DNA from: Vibrio tritonius
GTDB lineage: Bacteria > Pseudomonadota > Gammaproteobacteria > Enterobacterales > Vibrionaceae
DNA: 64,000 nt
Direction of reading: 5' to 3'
Assembly: GCF_001547935.1 (NCBI RefSeq)
Contig: NZ_AP014636.1
Span: 124,001 to 188,000, forward strand
Part shown: piece after piece, positions 1 through 7,957 of the stretch
Layout: every line of letters begins with the position of its first letter
Position numbering within the stretch: position 1 is the stretch's first letter
Made by a program: the position numbers and the translations under genes
The notes under the pieces: generated by a model
Told to the model about the DNA's origin: nothing
The model's database searches: none
What the model saw: the letters and a program-made list of their open reading frames with translations, nothing else

Positions 1-355
1 TTTGCAAGCGGTTATCAGTCTCTGGCTGCGCAAGCAAGGGTCGTTGTACGAAAACAAGTGGTTTTTAACATTCTCTTTGCTGATGGGACCATCAGGTTTG
101 ATTGCCATTTTGGCAGGGTGGTTTACTACCGAAGTTGGGCGACAGCCTTGGGTGGTGTATGGCGTGCAACGAACACGTGATGCGGTTTCTGCTCACGGCG
201 ATCTGCACATGAGCATCAGTTTGATCTGTTTCATTGTTGTTTATAGCTGCGTCTTTGGTATCGGGTATCTCTACATGGTTCATCAAATCAAAGCAGGACC
301 AAAAGATCATGATGAAGTTGAACATGAACTACCAACGCTATCTGGCCGAATTTAA
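1..355 (+). CDS. cioA: Cytochrome bd-type quinol oxidase subunit I, C-terminal part
   Basis: The frame is open from the left edge (first full codon at base 2), so only the last ~117 residues are present. They contain the late membrane segments of a subunit I: a segment with LLMGPSGLIAILAGW, the conserved stretch TTEVGRQPWVVYGVQRT, and a final hydrophobic helix around YMVHQIKAG. GRQPW is the family hallmark near the C-terminal heme-binding helices. Subunit I carries hemes b558, b595 and d and oxidises quinol in the inner membrane while reducing oxygen to water. A subunit II gene follows after 18 bases. The companion subunit and the DUF2474 gene favour the CioA (cyanide-insensitive) branch over CydA; that branch call is inference. 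Confidence 0.9.
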   Translation, partial: LQAVISLWLRKQGSLYENKWFLTFSLLMGPSGLIAILAGWFTTEVGRQPWVVYGVQRTRDAVSAHGDLHMSISLICFIVVYSCVFGIGYLYMVHQIKAGPKDHDEVEHELPTLSGRI

Positions 356-373
356 TCAAGAGGATAACTAAAG

Positions 374-1381
374 ATGCATATTGATCTTTCTGTCGTCTGG
401 TTTGTCATCATTGTGTTTGGCACCTTGATGTACATTGTAATGGACGGCTTTGATTTGGGGATCGGGATTCTTATGCCTGTGACTCGTGATATACGTGAAC
501 GTGACACCATGGTCAATACTGTCGCACCAGTATGGGATGGTAATGAAACTTGGTTAGTGCTGGGAGGCGCGGCTTTATATGGCGCGTTTCCGCTGGCCTA
601 TTCGATCATTGTCGATGCGTTAACTGTACCGCTGACATTAATGCTGGTGGGGCTGATTTTCCGTGGTGTGGCCTTTGAATTTCGTTTTAAAGCCTTTACC
701 CAACATCGCCAGTTTTGGGATCGTGCATTTATTGTTGGATCTATGGGAGCTACGTTCTGTCAAGGAGTTGTGGTTGGCTCTGTCGTTCAAGGGTTTGATG
801 TTCAAAATCAGACGTTTGTAGGACACGCATTGGATTGGCTAGCTCCCTTCCCTCTATTTTGTGGCCTTGGTTTGATGGCGACCTACGCGTTGCTAGGGGC
901 AACTTGGCTCATCATGAAGACCGATGGGCAAACTCAGCAACACGGTTTTGCTTTAGCGCCAAAACTGCTGGCATTGCTACTTGTGTTCGTTGTTGTCGTG
1001 AGCTTATGGACATTGCAAAGTCAGCCGCGTATTGAAGCTCGTTGGTTCAATGCAGAGAACGCTTATGCTCTGTTACTGGTGCCATTGTGTACTTTGATCG
1101 CGGCATACTGTGCGCTACATGGCTTAAAACATAAGCAAGAAAAAATGCCCTTTATCTCTTCTCTTGTCATTGTACTACTTGGATTTGTTGGTCTTGGGAT
1201 CAGCTTGTGGCCAAACATCATTCCCCCTTCGGTATCGATTTGGGATGCGGCATCTCCTGAAATCAGCCAAGGCTTTATGCTGGTGGGTGCACTGTTCATT
1301 TTACCGGTGATTTTGATTTATACATTTTGGAGTTACTACGTCTTTCGCGGCAAAGTCAAAGAAGGTGAGGCATACCATTAA
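374..1381 (+). CDS. cioB: Cytochrome bd-type quinol oxidase subunit II
   Basis: A 335-residue membrane protein of the CydB/CioB family, the usual length. MDGFDLG at residues 23-29 and WDGNETW at 54-60 are the family motifs in the first two helices. About eight hydrophobic segments run to the C-terminal FWSYYVFRGKV. It is the structural partner of subunit I in a heterodimeric oxygen-reducing, proton-motive-force-generating oxidase in the inner membrane. The ATG follows the end of subunit I by 18 bases with AGAGGATAACTAAAG as a plausible ribosome site. The sequence and the linked DUF2474 gene look more like CioB of Pseudomonas than enterobacterial CydB. Confidence 0.94.
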   Translation: MHIDLSVVWFVIIVFGTLMYIVMDGFDLGIGILMPVTRDIRERDTMVNTVAPVWDGNETWLVLGGAALYGAFPLAYSIIVDALTVPLTLMLVGLIFRGVAFEFRFKAFTQHRQFWDRAFIVGSMGATFCQGVVVGSVVQGFDVQNQTFVGHALDWLAPFPLFCGLGLMATYALLGATWLIMKTDGQTQQHGFALAPKLLALLLVFVVVVSLWTLQSQPRIEARWFNAENAYALLLVPLCTLIAAYCALHGLKHKQEKMPFISSLVIVLLGFVGLGISLWPNIIPPSVSIWDAASPEISQGFMLVGALFILPVILIYTFWSYYVFRGKVKEGEAYH

Positions 1382-1395
1382 TGGTGGAGGAGATG

Positions 1396-1539
1396 ATGAA
1401 TCATACACAAAACGCTCAGCCCGTTTACAAAAAATGGCTATGGTTATTCGCCATTTGGGCTTCTAGTGTCGTTGCACTAGGTATTGTTTCAATGGGCTTT
1501 CGTCTATTGATGACTGCAGCCGGACTCAAAGTGTCTTAA
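1396..1539 (+). CDS. DUF2474 small subunit of the bd oxidase
   Basis: A 47-residue single-helix protein. A short polar head (NHTQNAQPVYKK) precedes one membrane helix rich in W, A, V and L, and the tail AGLKVS ends it. Small DUF2474 proteins are commonly encoded right after cioB and probably play the stabilising role that CydX plays for CydAB. A GGAGG at 1386-1390 stands five bases before the ATG at 1396, which decides this start. An in-frame ATG at 1381 overlaps the cioB stop and could give a protein five residues longer. A terminator follows. Confidence 0.8.
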   Translation: MNHTQNAQPVYKKWLWLFAIWASSVVALGIVSMGFRLLMTAAGLKVS

Positions 1540-1583
1540 GTGGCTGCTTGATGTGTTGAGCTTGCGCATCGCAGGCTTTCTTT

Positions 1584-1613
1584 GCCCCATTTTCGTGGAA
1601 CTGGGGCTTTTTT
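1584..1613 (+). terminator. Rho-independent terminator of the cio operon
   Basis: GCCCCA and TGGGGC form a stem around a loop of about a dozen bases, followed by a run of T. It lies 45 bases after the DUF2474 stop and closes the operon. Confidence 0.8.
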
Positions 1614-1646
1614 GTTCCGGCGTCGGCGATTATGTTATTGGGTTTG

Positions 1647-1685
1647 TCATATAACCAAAATTATATAAAAATTTCTGTTATATGA
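1647..1685. promoter_or_regulatory. Spaced inverted repeat before the cysI-type gene
   Basis: TCATATAAC at 1647-1655 and GTTATATGA at 1677-1685 are perfect 9-base inverted copies with centres 30 bases apart, about three helical turns. The spacing suits a tetrameric regulator such as a LysR-family protein. CysB is an obvious candidate because the next gene is cysI-like, but no CysB consensus is precise enough to assign it. Confidence 0.35.
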
Positions 1686-1763
1686 TTTTATGTTAGTTCT
1701 GTATCTACTTGAAACCAAACAGGAGTGCTAATTTTTTCCCATCATTTTGACAATGGATAATAG

Positions 1764-3467
1764 ATGATGAGCAATGAAAAACTCTCCGATAACGAACGTA
1801 TGAAAAGTGAAAGTCACTTACTGCGCGGCACGATTACAGAAGACTTAAAAGACAGAACGACGGGTGGGTTTACTAACGACAATTTTCAATTAATCCGATT
1901 TCATGGAATGTATCAGCAGGATGATCGAGATATCCGTACTGAACGTAGCAAGGAAAAATTGGAGCCATTACATACCGTTATGCTAAGAATTCGCCTACCT
2001 GGTGGCATTATTACTCCGGAGCAATGGTTAGGTATGGATACGTTTGCTTCTTCTCACACTCAATATGGTTCAATGCGAGTAACGAACCGACAAACGCTAC
2101 AGTTGCATGGGGTGTTGAAACACGATATTCAACCCGTGCATCGTCTCCTACATTCGTTAGGCTTAGACTCTCGAGCAACGGCTGGCGATGTAAATCGCAA
2201 TGTTTTATGTACCTCTAATCCTGTTGAAAGCTCTTTGCACGAAGAGGCTTATGAATGGGCAAAGAAAATATCTGAACACCTTTTACCGCGCACGCATGCT
2301 TACGCGGAAGTGTGGCTAGGTAAACAAAAGCTGGATTTGCAGCAAGAGAGTGAGCCGATTCTAGGCAGTAGCTATTTACCTCGCAAATTTAAAATTGCAG
2401 TTGTCATCCCGCCACAAAATGATGTTGATGTTCATGCGAATGACCTCAGTTTTGTTGCTATTGAAGAAGAGGGACGCTTGGTTGGTTTCAATGTGTTAGT
2501 GGGTGGTGGCTTAGCCATGACACATGGAGATCAATCAACGTATCCAAGATTGGCAAGTGATTTTGGCTTTATCACTTTAGAAGAGACGCTGGATGTCGCT
2601 GCAGCAGTGGTATCTGTACAGCGTGATTGGGGAAACCGTTCTAATCGTCGTAATGCCAGAACCAAATACACTGTCGATCGTGTGGGTATTGATACTTATC
2701 GATCAGAGGTCCAACAAAGGGCAAAAATGACTTTTGCTCCTGTTCGCCCTTATCATTTTACAGCACGTGGCGATCGTATTGGTTGGACTAAAGGGGTCGA
2801 TGGAAAGCATCACTTAACTCTTTATATTCCAAGTGGGCGTATTTTGGATGTTCCCCATTATCCAGTCAAAACAGGCATGGCTAAAATTGCTGAAGTTCAT
2901 CAAGGTGATTTTCGCTTAACACCGAACCAAAATGTGATCATCGCTGGCGTCGCTGAACAAGATAAGAGCATGATAGATAATTTGGCTCACCAATATCACC
3001 TAATCAACGATGCGATGACCAATCAGCGTAAAAGCTCAATGGCCTGTGTATCTTTCCCTACGTGTCCACTTGCGATGGCAGAAGCAGAACGAGTATTACC
3101 AGATATTTCCGCTTATGTGGATAAGTTGCTGGCAAAGCATGGCATTTCGGACCGTTCTTTTGTTTTTCGTGTGACAGGCTGCCCGAATGGCTGTGGTCGC
3201 GCTATGTTGGCCGAAGTGGGTTTAGTGGGGCGTGCGATAGGTCGATATGATTTCTATATAGGTGGTAATGCTGAAGGTACAAGAATCCCCCGTTTGGTGA
3301 ACTCTAATCAGTCAACTGAAGTGATTATGAATGAACTTGATGGTTACCTTGCCCGATGGGCTGTAGAGGCTGAATCGCATGAATCTTTTGGTGATTTTTC
3401 TGTGCGGGTCGGCATCGTTAAACCGGTGTTAAACGCGACAATCGATTTTTATAACGTTGTGGACTAG
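1764..3467 (+). CDS. cysI: Sulfite reductase hemoprotein (beta subunit), orphan copy
   Basis: A 567-residue protein that follows E. coli CysI (570 residues) closely along its whole length. The four cysteines holding the siroheme-linked 4Fe-4S cluster are present as CVSFPTC (428 and 434) and CPNGC (473 and 477). Upstream motifs [12 protein letters not shown] (46-57) and RNVLCTSNP (145-153) are also intact. CysI reduces sulfite to sulfide with six electrons and can also reduce nitrite. It normally takes electrons from the flavoprotein CysJ, but neither cysJ nor cysH is in this window. The next gene begins five bases after the stop and is probably cotranscribed. It may be a second cysI copy or the only one; the electron donor is unknown from this DNA. 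MM at the start leaves the exact initiator unclear by one codon. Confidence 0.9.
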   Translation: MMSNEKLSDNERMKSESHLLRGTITEDLKDRTTGGFTNDNFQLIRFHGMYQQDDRDIRTERSKEKLEPLHTVMLRIRLPGGIITPEQWLGMDTFASSHTQYGSMRVTNRQTLQLHGVLKHDIQPVHRLLHSLGLDSRATAGDVNRNVLCTSNPVESSLHEEAYEWAKKISEHLLPRTHAYAEVWLGKQKLDLQQESEPILGSSYLPRKFKIAVVIPPQNDVDVHANDLSFVAIEEEGRLVGFNVLVGGGLAMTHGDQSTYPRLASDFGFITLEETLDVAAAVVSVQRDWGNRSNRRNARTKYTVDRVGIDTYRSEVQQRAKMTFAPVRPYHFTARGDRIGWTKGVDGKHHLTLYIPSGRILDVPHYPVKTGMAKIAEVHQGDFRLTPNQNVIIAGVAEQDKSMIDNLAHQYHLINDAMTNQRKSSMACVSFPTCPLAMAEAERVLPDISAYVDKLLAKHGISDRSFVFRVTGCPNGCGRAMLAEVGLVGRAIGRYDFYIGGNAEGTRIPRLVNSNQSTEVIMNELDGYLARWAVEAESHESFGDFSVRVGIVKPVLNATIDFYNVVD

Positions 3468-3471
3468 GTGA

Positions 3472-4200
3472 ATGAGATCCTCATCTAGTAGTAATTTGGT
3501 CATTTTCCTCCAGCTTGATAGGCCAAGGGACGCAGCATCGATGCCACTTGGGGAACATTCCCAGTGGCTCAGTCATGCGTTGGGTTTGGACAATAATCAG
3601 TATAGTGTGGTTGAATCCGCTCTTCAGTTGGATGCGATACCGTTAGAAACGGTTGATTGTGTCGTTGTTTGTGGCTTGTGGTACAGCGAAGACTATGAGT
3701 TGTACCGCCAATCGATGCTGCCTTGTTTACGTCAGTTATATGTAAACGATATTCCGTTGTTTGCTTTTGGCGAAGGGCATCTTTATTTAGCTGAAGCCTT
3801 AGGTGGGCAGATTACTAAAGTGAGTGAGCCTAATCAGGTGGGACTTATGCTGCTTGAGATGCCAGCATCTCATGATGCAATGTTGGTCATGACCCCTGCG
3901 TATTGTGTCAGTTTTTCCACATTACAGTATTGTGTTAAACAGATTCCTCATATTGCTAAGTTATTATTAAGCAGTCCTTTTATTGCTAATTACGCATTGA
4001 AATATCGAGAGAACTGCTATTCGATTCACTCGCAGGTAGGTTTCACTTGGTCGGCTATGGTGACTTGGTTGGTTCGACGGCCTCAATATTGGCAAGGAAA
4101 TGAAGCGGTTTTGGAATTCCAGCGTGAGGAAATTTGGGGGATAAACATGCTCAGGCGGTTTATCGCAACTTACTCTAGTGTTCACCCTCTAGTGAGCTAA
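3472..4200 (+). CDS. Class I glutamine amidotransferase-like protein without the catalytic cysteine
   Basis: A 242-residue protein with the outline of a GMP-synthase-type glutaminase fold. A hydrophobic strand VDCVVVCGL (61-69) is followed by a strand PLFAFGEGH (95-103) and then LAEALGG (106-112). In active enzymes this region reads G-x-C-x-G-H; here the cysteine position is glycine (residue 100) with glutamate next to it. A glutaminase activity is therefore unlikely, and the protein may bind a ligand or regulate the CysI-like partner. The ATG is five bases after the cysI stop with AGGTGA just before it, so translation is probably coupled. The family call rests on local motifs only and an unrelated Rossmann-like protein is possible. 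Confidence 0.6.
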   Translation: MRSSSSSNLVIFLQLDRPRDAASMPLGEHSQWLSHALGLDNNQYSVVESALQLDAIPLETVDCVVVCGLWYSEDYELYRQSMLPCLRQLYVNDIPLFAFGEGHLYLAEALGGQITKVSEPNQVGLMLLEMPASHDAMLVMTPAYCVSFSTLQYCVKQIPHIAKLLLSSPFIANYALKYRENCYSIHSQVGFTWSAMVTWLVRRPQYWQGNEAVLEFQREEIWGINMLRRFIATYSSVHPLVS

Positions 4201-4311
4201 CCGCTCTTATTGGGTTCTTACAGTGAGTTATCCCTTTTGTTGATTTAAAAAACAGACCCAAATCATTCCCTAACTTGATGATTAAAAATGGTCAAATATG
4301 CACAGTGAATT

Positions 4312-4324
4312 TGAATTTTCTTCA
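4312..4324. promoter_or_regulatory. MetR-type binding site
   Basis: TGAATTTTCTTCA matches the MetR consensus TGAANNTNNTTCA at every fixed position. It lies 98 bases before the MetE-like start and 29 bases upstream of a MetJ-type box, as in the control regions of met genes. Confidence 0.6.
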
Positions 4325-4352
4325 TGATCAATATGAAAAAAATTGGATTAAC

Positions 4353-4368
4353 AGCCGTCTAGCCATCT
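4353..4368. promoter_or_regulatory. Tandem MetJ-type boxes
   Basis: AGCCGTCT (7 of 8 to the met box AGACGTCT) is followed directly by AGCCATCT (6 of 8). MetJ binds tandem 8-base boxes with S-adenosylmethionine as corepressor. The position 54 bases before the MetE-like start suits repression. Confidence 0.55.
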
Positions 4369-4421
4369 ATTAGGATGGTTTCATAATCACAGGATAACTA
4401 TAAATATATGAGGTAACTTTC

Positions 4422-5558
4422 ATGGCAATTCGTCCTCCTTTCCGTTCAGATGTTGTAGGTAGCTACTTACGTCCAGACTATTTACATCAAGCTCGTGCTG
4501 ATTTTAAAGCGGGTAACATTTCTCAAGGTGATCTGACCGAGGTGGAAAACCGTGCGATTACTGAGTTAGTTGAACAGCAAAAAGCGGCTGGCCTAAAAGT
4601 GATCACCGATGGTGAATTTCGCCGTGGTTTCTGGCATATCGATTTTCTAGAAAACCTAAATGGTATTGAAGGTTACGTACCAGACCAAGGTTACAACCAA
4701 AAATTCCATGGTAAAGCTGCGCCTTCATACAACATCCGTGTGATTGACCGAGTTTCTTTCAATGCAGATCACCCATTTCTTGGTCACTTCGATTTTCTAA
4801 AGAAAGCGGCTGAAACCGACGACTCGTTTGTCGCGAAAGCAACAATTCCAGCCCCAACCATGATTTTGCGTCAAGAAGTATTGGCTAACAACGATACGTC
4901 TAAACTGCTTGAAGTTTATCCAAACCTTGATGATTTCTATGCTGATTTGGCGAAAACGTATCGCGATGCGGTGCAAGCGTTTTATGCGGCTGGTTGTCGT
5001 TACCTGCAGTTTGATGACACAAACTGGGCATTTTTGGCCGACGCCAACAAACGTGCAGAGTTAAAAGAAAAAGGCATCGATGTTAACGATATCGCTAAAG
5101 TGTGTTCAGATATCATCAATGGAGCACTCGAAGGTAAGCCAGAAGATATGGTAGTGACCACTCACATTTGTCGTGGTAACCATGCTTCTTCATGGTTGTT
5201 CTCCGGTGGCTACGAGCCTGTGGCTGAACAGTTGTTTGCGACTAACTATGACGGCTATTTCCTAGAGTACGATAACGATCGTGCTGGGGATTTTGCGCCA
5301 CTGCGTCACTGGGCAAATAACGGTAGCCGCATTGTGCTTGGCTTAGTGACTTCTAAGTTTGCTGACCTAGAAGATAAAGACTTAATTAAAGTTCGTATTC
5401 AAGAAGCTCAAGAATACGTACCACTAGATAACCTGTGCTTAAGCCCTCAATGTGGTTTTGCATCAACGGAAGAAGGTAATAAACTGACCATCGACGCTCA
5501 GTGGGCCAAAATTCGTTTGATCAATGACATTGTTGCAGAGGTATGGAAACAAGCGTAA
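4422..5558 (+). CDS. Cobalamin-independent methionine synthase-like methyltransferase (short MetE, YxjG/YxjH type)
   Basis: A 378-residue protein that matches only the C-terminal catalytic barrel of MetE. Candidate zinc ligands are H248 and C250 in THICRGN, E282 in LEYDND and C344 in SPQCGFAS, the same order as in MetE. GRGRP-type N-terminal folate modules are absent, as in YxjG/YxjH of Bacillus. It probably transfers a methyl group to homocysteine to make methionine, with the methyl donor unsettled (methyl-folate or S-methylmethionine-like compounds). The upstream MetR and MetJ-type sites support a methionine role in the cell. GAGG stands eight bases before the ATG. A hairpin terminator follows. 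Confidence 0.85.
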   Translation: MAIRPPFRSDVVGSYLRPDYLHQARADFKAGNISQGDLTEVENRAITELVEQQKAAGLKVITDGEFRRGFWHIDFLENLNGIEGYVPDQGYNQKFHGKAAPSYNIRVIDRVSFNADHPFLGHFDFLKKAAETDDSFVAKATIPAPTMILRQEVLANNDTSKLLEVYPNLDDFYADLAKTYRDAVQAFYAAGCRYLQFDDTNWAFLADANKRAELKEKGIDVNDIAKVCSDIINGALEGKPEDMVVTTHICRGNHASSWLFSGGYEPVAEQLFATNYDGYFLEYDNDRAGDFAPLRHWANNGSRIVLGLVTSKFADLEDKDLIKVRIQEAQEYVPLDNLCLSPQCGFASTEEGNKLTIDAQWAKIRLINDIVAEVWKQA

Positions 5559-5613
5559 TTTCTTTTTAAAACAGCCAAATAAAACACTATAAAAACAGAT
5601 CCGACATCTTTCG

Positions 5614-5651
5614 CGGTTGATTGCCCTCCCATTGGCTATCAACCGTTTTTT
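5614..5651 (+). terminator. Rho-independent terminator after the MetE-like gene
   Basis: CGGTTGAT and ATCAACCG form an 8-base stem around a 16-base loop, followed by TTTTTT. Confidence 0.75.
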
Positions 5652-5750
5652 ATTGTGCGTGACTTAAATACTTAATTCCTTGCCAATTTCCCCGTGATAT
5701 CATCACTTTTTATTGTTTGTGAACGAACGGCTGAGGAGAAAAGAGCGTAA

Positions 5751-6728
5751 ATGGAAAATGCAAAGCACCATTTTATGATTGGCTTATTGCTAAGTTCAAC
5801 TACCGCTTTGTTTTGGGGCATGATTCCCATTGCGTTGAAATTATCGAGTGGTTTTGCTGACCCCGTGACCCTCACTTGGGCGCGCTTTACTTTTGCTGCT
5901 GTGGTGGTGTTTTTGTGGCAATGGCAACATCATAAACTCTACGAACTTCGGTCACTGAATCGTGCTGAATGGTTTCGTCTTATTGCTTCCGGACTGTTTT
6001 TAATTGTTAACTACACACTGTTTGCTTGGGGGCTGACTTATTTACGCCCTGAGGTTGCTCAGCTAGCAATGCAAGTCTCGCCTATTTTTATGGCATTAGG
6101 TGGCTATGTCTTTTTGAAAGAGCGTATTTCTCTTCCTCAAGCGGTTTGCTTTGGTGTGCTTATCGTTGGGTTGTTGATTTTTTTCCATCCAGTCTTGATG
6201 GGAACCTACGAGGGAGATATGCATACGCTTATCACGGGGTTAGTGATTATTTTTATTTCGGCGTTTAGCTGGTGTATTTATGCGCTTACCCAGAAAACGC
6301 TGTTTCATAAGTTGAGCTCATCCAATATCTTATTGATGATCTACATTCTCGCTACAGTCACGATGGCACCTTTTTCAACACCAAGTAAATTGATGACGAT
6401 GAGTAGCGATGATACATGGGTCATGCTGTTTTGTTGTATCAATACCATAGTTGCCTATGGCGCGTTTACCCAAGCGTTACGTTATTGGCAAACTGTGCAG
6501 GTGAGCGCGGTTATCGCACTGGTTCCTGTGGTGGTGTTTGTGCTCACCGAGCTGTGTGTATTGTTTGGTTTGTGGTCAAATATCATTAGTGAATCCCATC
6601 TTGATTGGATAAGTTATTTAGGAATGATCCTTGTTGTTATGGCTGCTGTAAGCGTGCAAATTGTGAGTGCTCGGGCAGGACGTAAGAAAAAGGCCAAAGC
6701 CAAAGTTGTTGAAGCGCGTGCGGTGTAG
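5751..6728 (+). CDS. EamA/DMT-family transporter
   Basis: A 325-residue membrane protein with ten hydrophobic segments in two halves of five, the layout of EamA (drug/metabolite transporter) proteins. Residues 8-30 (GLLLSSTTALFWGMIPIALK) carry the typical FWG..P motif of the first helix, and a second half-repeat begins near residue 160. The tail GRKKKAKAKVVEA is strongly basic and cytosolic. Family members export amino acids, nucleotides or other small metabolites; the substrate cannot be told here. GAGGAG stands about a dozen bases before the ATG. The gene lies between two terminators and is probably transcribed alone. Confidence 0.87.
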   Translation: MENAKHHFMIGLLLSSTTALFWGMIPIALKLSSGFADPVTLTWARFTFAAVVVFLWQWQHHKLYELRSLNRAEWFRLIASGLFLIVNYTLFAWGLTYLRPEVAQLAMQVSPIFMALGGYVFLKERISLPQAVCFGVLIVGLLIFFHPVLMGTYEGDMHTLITGLVIIFISAFSWCIYALTQKTLFHKLSSSNILLMIYILATVTMAPFSTPSKLMTMSSDDTWVMLFCCINTIVAYGAFTQALRYWQTVQVSAVIALVPVVVFVLTELCVLFGLWSNIISESHLDWISYLGMILVVMAAVSVQIVSARAGRKKKAKAKVVEARAV

Positions 6729-6756
6729 ATCCGCTATTTGGTAGAGGCAAATAGAG

Positions 6757-6786
6757 TAAAAAGGCAGATATGATTCTGCCTTTTTA
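6757..6786. terminator. Bidirectional terminator
   Basis: AAAAAGGCAGA and TCTGCCTTTTT form a stem with a short loop, and both strands end in a T run. It separates the convergent EamA and ybaK-type genes. Confidence 0.78.
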
Positions 6787-6876
6787 CGTTGGCTTAATTT
6801 TGTTCAATCAGTCAAATGTTGTATCTGGAAAAATCCACAAAGCATACCTAATGCGAGGGGTTACTACTTTATTGGA

Positions 6877-7350
6877 TTACGCTTCAACCGGCTCTTTTGC
6901 CACATCAATCCACTTGGCAAGGCAAATCTCAGCTAAGCGCTTGGGCGTAATTTTGACTCCTGAGTTAGCATTGCCACCTGCTGGTAGAACGAAGTCGTAG
7001 CTTTTTAAGCTCTCATCACAGAATACGGCGACACCCACTTGAGTGGTGAAAGGGCAAACTCCTCCGGGGAAGAAACCGGTCAATGGCTGCACTTCTTCGC
7101 CCTTTAGCATCCGCGGTTTTAAACCAAACAAACGTTTAAATTTGCCGTTATGAATTTTGGCATCGCCAGCCATAACAATAAGAGCAACACCTTGCTCCAA
7201 ATGTACCGATAAGGTTTTTGCTATTTGCCCCGGCTCGACACCAAAAGCTTGTGCTGCATCGGCAACGGTTGCGGTGCTTTCTGCTAATTCGGTGACTGTG
7301 ATCTCTGGTGCTCGCTCAGCGAGAAATGATTTCACCTGTTCTACGCTCAT
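6877..7350 (-). CDS. YbaK/EbsC-family aminoacyl-tRNA deacylase
   Basis: A 157-residue single-domain protein of the YbaK/ProX editing family (usual length 150-165). Conserved stretches are AKTLSV (44-49), GDAKIHNGKFKRLFG with the key lysine, and GFFPGGVCPF in the C-terminal half. Family members hydrolyse mischarged tRNAs such as Cys-tRNA(Pro) in the cytosol. The subgroup with GVCPF is usually annotated only as YbaK/EbsC family, and its exact tRNA is not known to me. A GGAG-containing site lies just before the ATG. The stump of an amidohydrolase gene lies upstream on the same strand. Confidence 0.85.
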   Translation of the reverse strand: MSVEQVKSFLAERAPEITVTELAESTATVADAAQAFGVEPGQIAKTLSVHLEQGVALIVMAGDAKIHNGKFKRLFGLKPRMLKGEEVQPLTGFFPGGVCPFTTQVGVAVFCDESLKSYDFVLPAGGNANSGVKITPKRLAEICLAKWIDVAKEPVEA

Positions 7351-7407
7351 AAGTTCTCCTTAACTTTGATTCAAGTGAGCCAAATTGATGCCACTATTGT
7401 GGCGGTA

Positions 7408-7690
7408 TTAATCCATAATGCTTTTCGACTTAATTGCCTTTTTAGCCAATTCTTGGGCAAAAATACGGATGTCATTTTCAATAGCGATCGTTTTGGTGCG
7501 AATCTCATCTTCATCTATGTTGGTGAGTTTTCGGTTGGCCATCACTATTTTGCCATTAACAATGGTGTACTCGACGTTCGAAGGATTAGCTTGATATACC
7601 AAAGTAGCATAGGGATTGTAGTTTGGCATCATGTTCATCGAATGGGTTTCCACCACAATGACATCGGCTTTTTCCCCGGTTCTAATGAAT
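7408..7690 (-). pseudogene. 3' remnant of an amidohydrolase (TRZ/ATZ type) gene
   Basis: Reading the minus strand from about 7690 gives TGEKADVIVVETHSMNMMPN and then YNPYATLVYQA, VEYTIVNGKIVMANRKL and a short helix. This is the C-terminal end of a cytosine-deaminase/SAH-deaminase-like amidohydrolase, where G-K-A-D, NMMP-YNP and VNGK are conserved. A normal family member has about 440 residues, so roughly 340 residues and all metal ligands are missing. Upstream of 7687 the reading leaves the family and reaches a stop at 7708-7710. The break sits exactly where the AT-rich DNA in front of nirB begins. The remnant is not expected to be functional. Confidence 0.75.
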
Positions 7691-7843
7691 CTATGTGATG
7701 TTGGTTTTTATAAGCCCCAATTACCTCATATATACAGAAATGGGCTTGTTAATGAACTTCCTAATGGAGAGTTATATTTGCTCCTGTTCTTTATTATTAT
7801 CTATATGTTTTTATTGAGAATATTTATATTTAAGTACTACTTT

Positions 7844-7859
7844 ATAGGTATGTACTCCT
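7844..7859. promoter_or_regulatory. NarL heptamer pair before nirB
   Basis: ATAGGTA at 7844-7850 (TACCTAT on the other strand) and TACTCCT at 7853-7859 both match the NarL heptamer TACYYMT. They are two bases apart, arranged back to back rather than in the usual facing 7-2-7 order. A weaker TACTACT lies at 7835-7841. Confidence 0.5.
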
Positions 7860-7881
7860 TTGTAAGTATTGGCTAATAAAG

Positions 7882-7895
7882 TTAATTTAAATCAA
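7882..7895. promoter_or_regulatory. FNR-type box before nirB
   Basis: TTAAT-TTAA-ATCAA matches TTGAT-N4-ATCAA at nine of ten positions. Its centre at 7888.5 would put a class II start site near 7930, leaving a short leader before the ATG at 7958. It therefore argues against the longer nirB frame starting at 7895. Confidence 0.55.
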
Positions 7896-7957
7896 TGATC
7901 CATTCGTATGCATCGTTAACACTGAACCCAATAAGAACTGTGTTGAGAGTGTTAGCA

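Noticed and set aside
7895..7957. Longer nirB start
   Set aside because: An FNR-type box overlaps it and the residues do not fit the NirB N-terminus.
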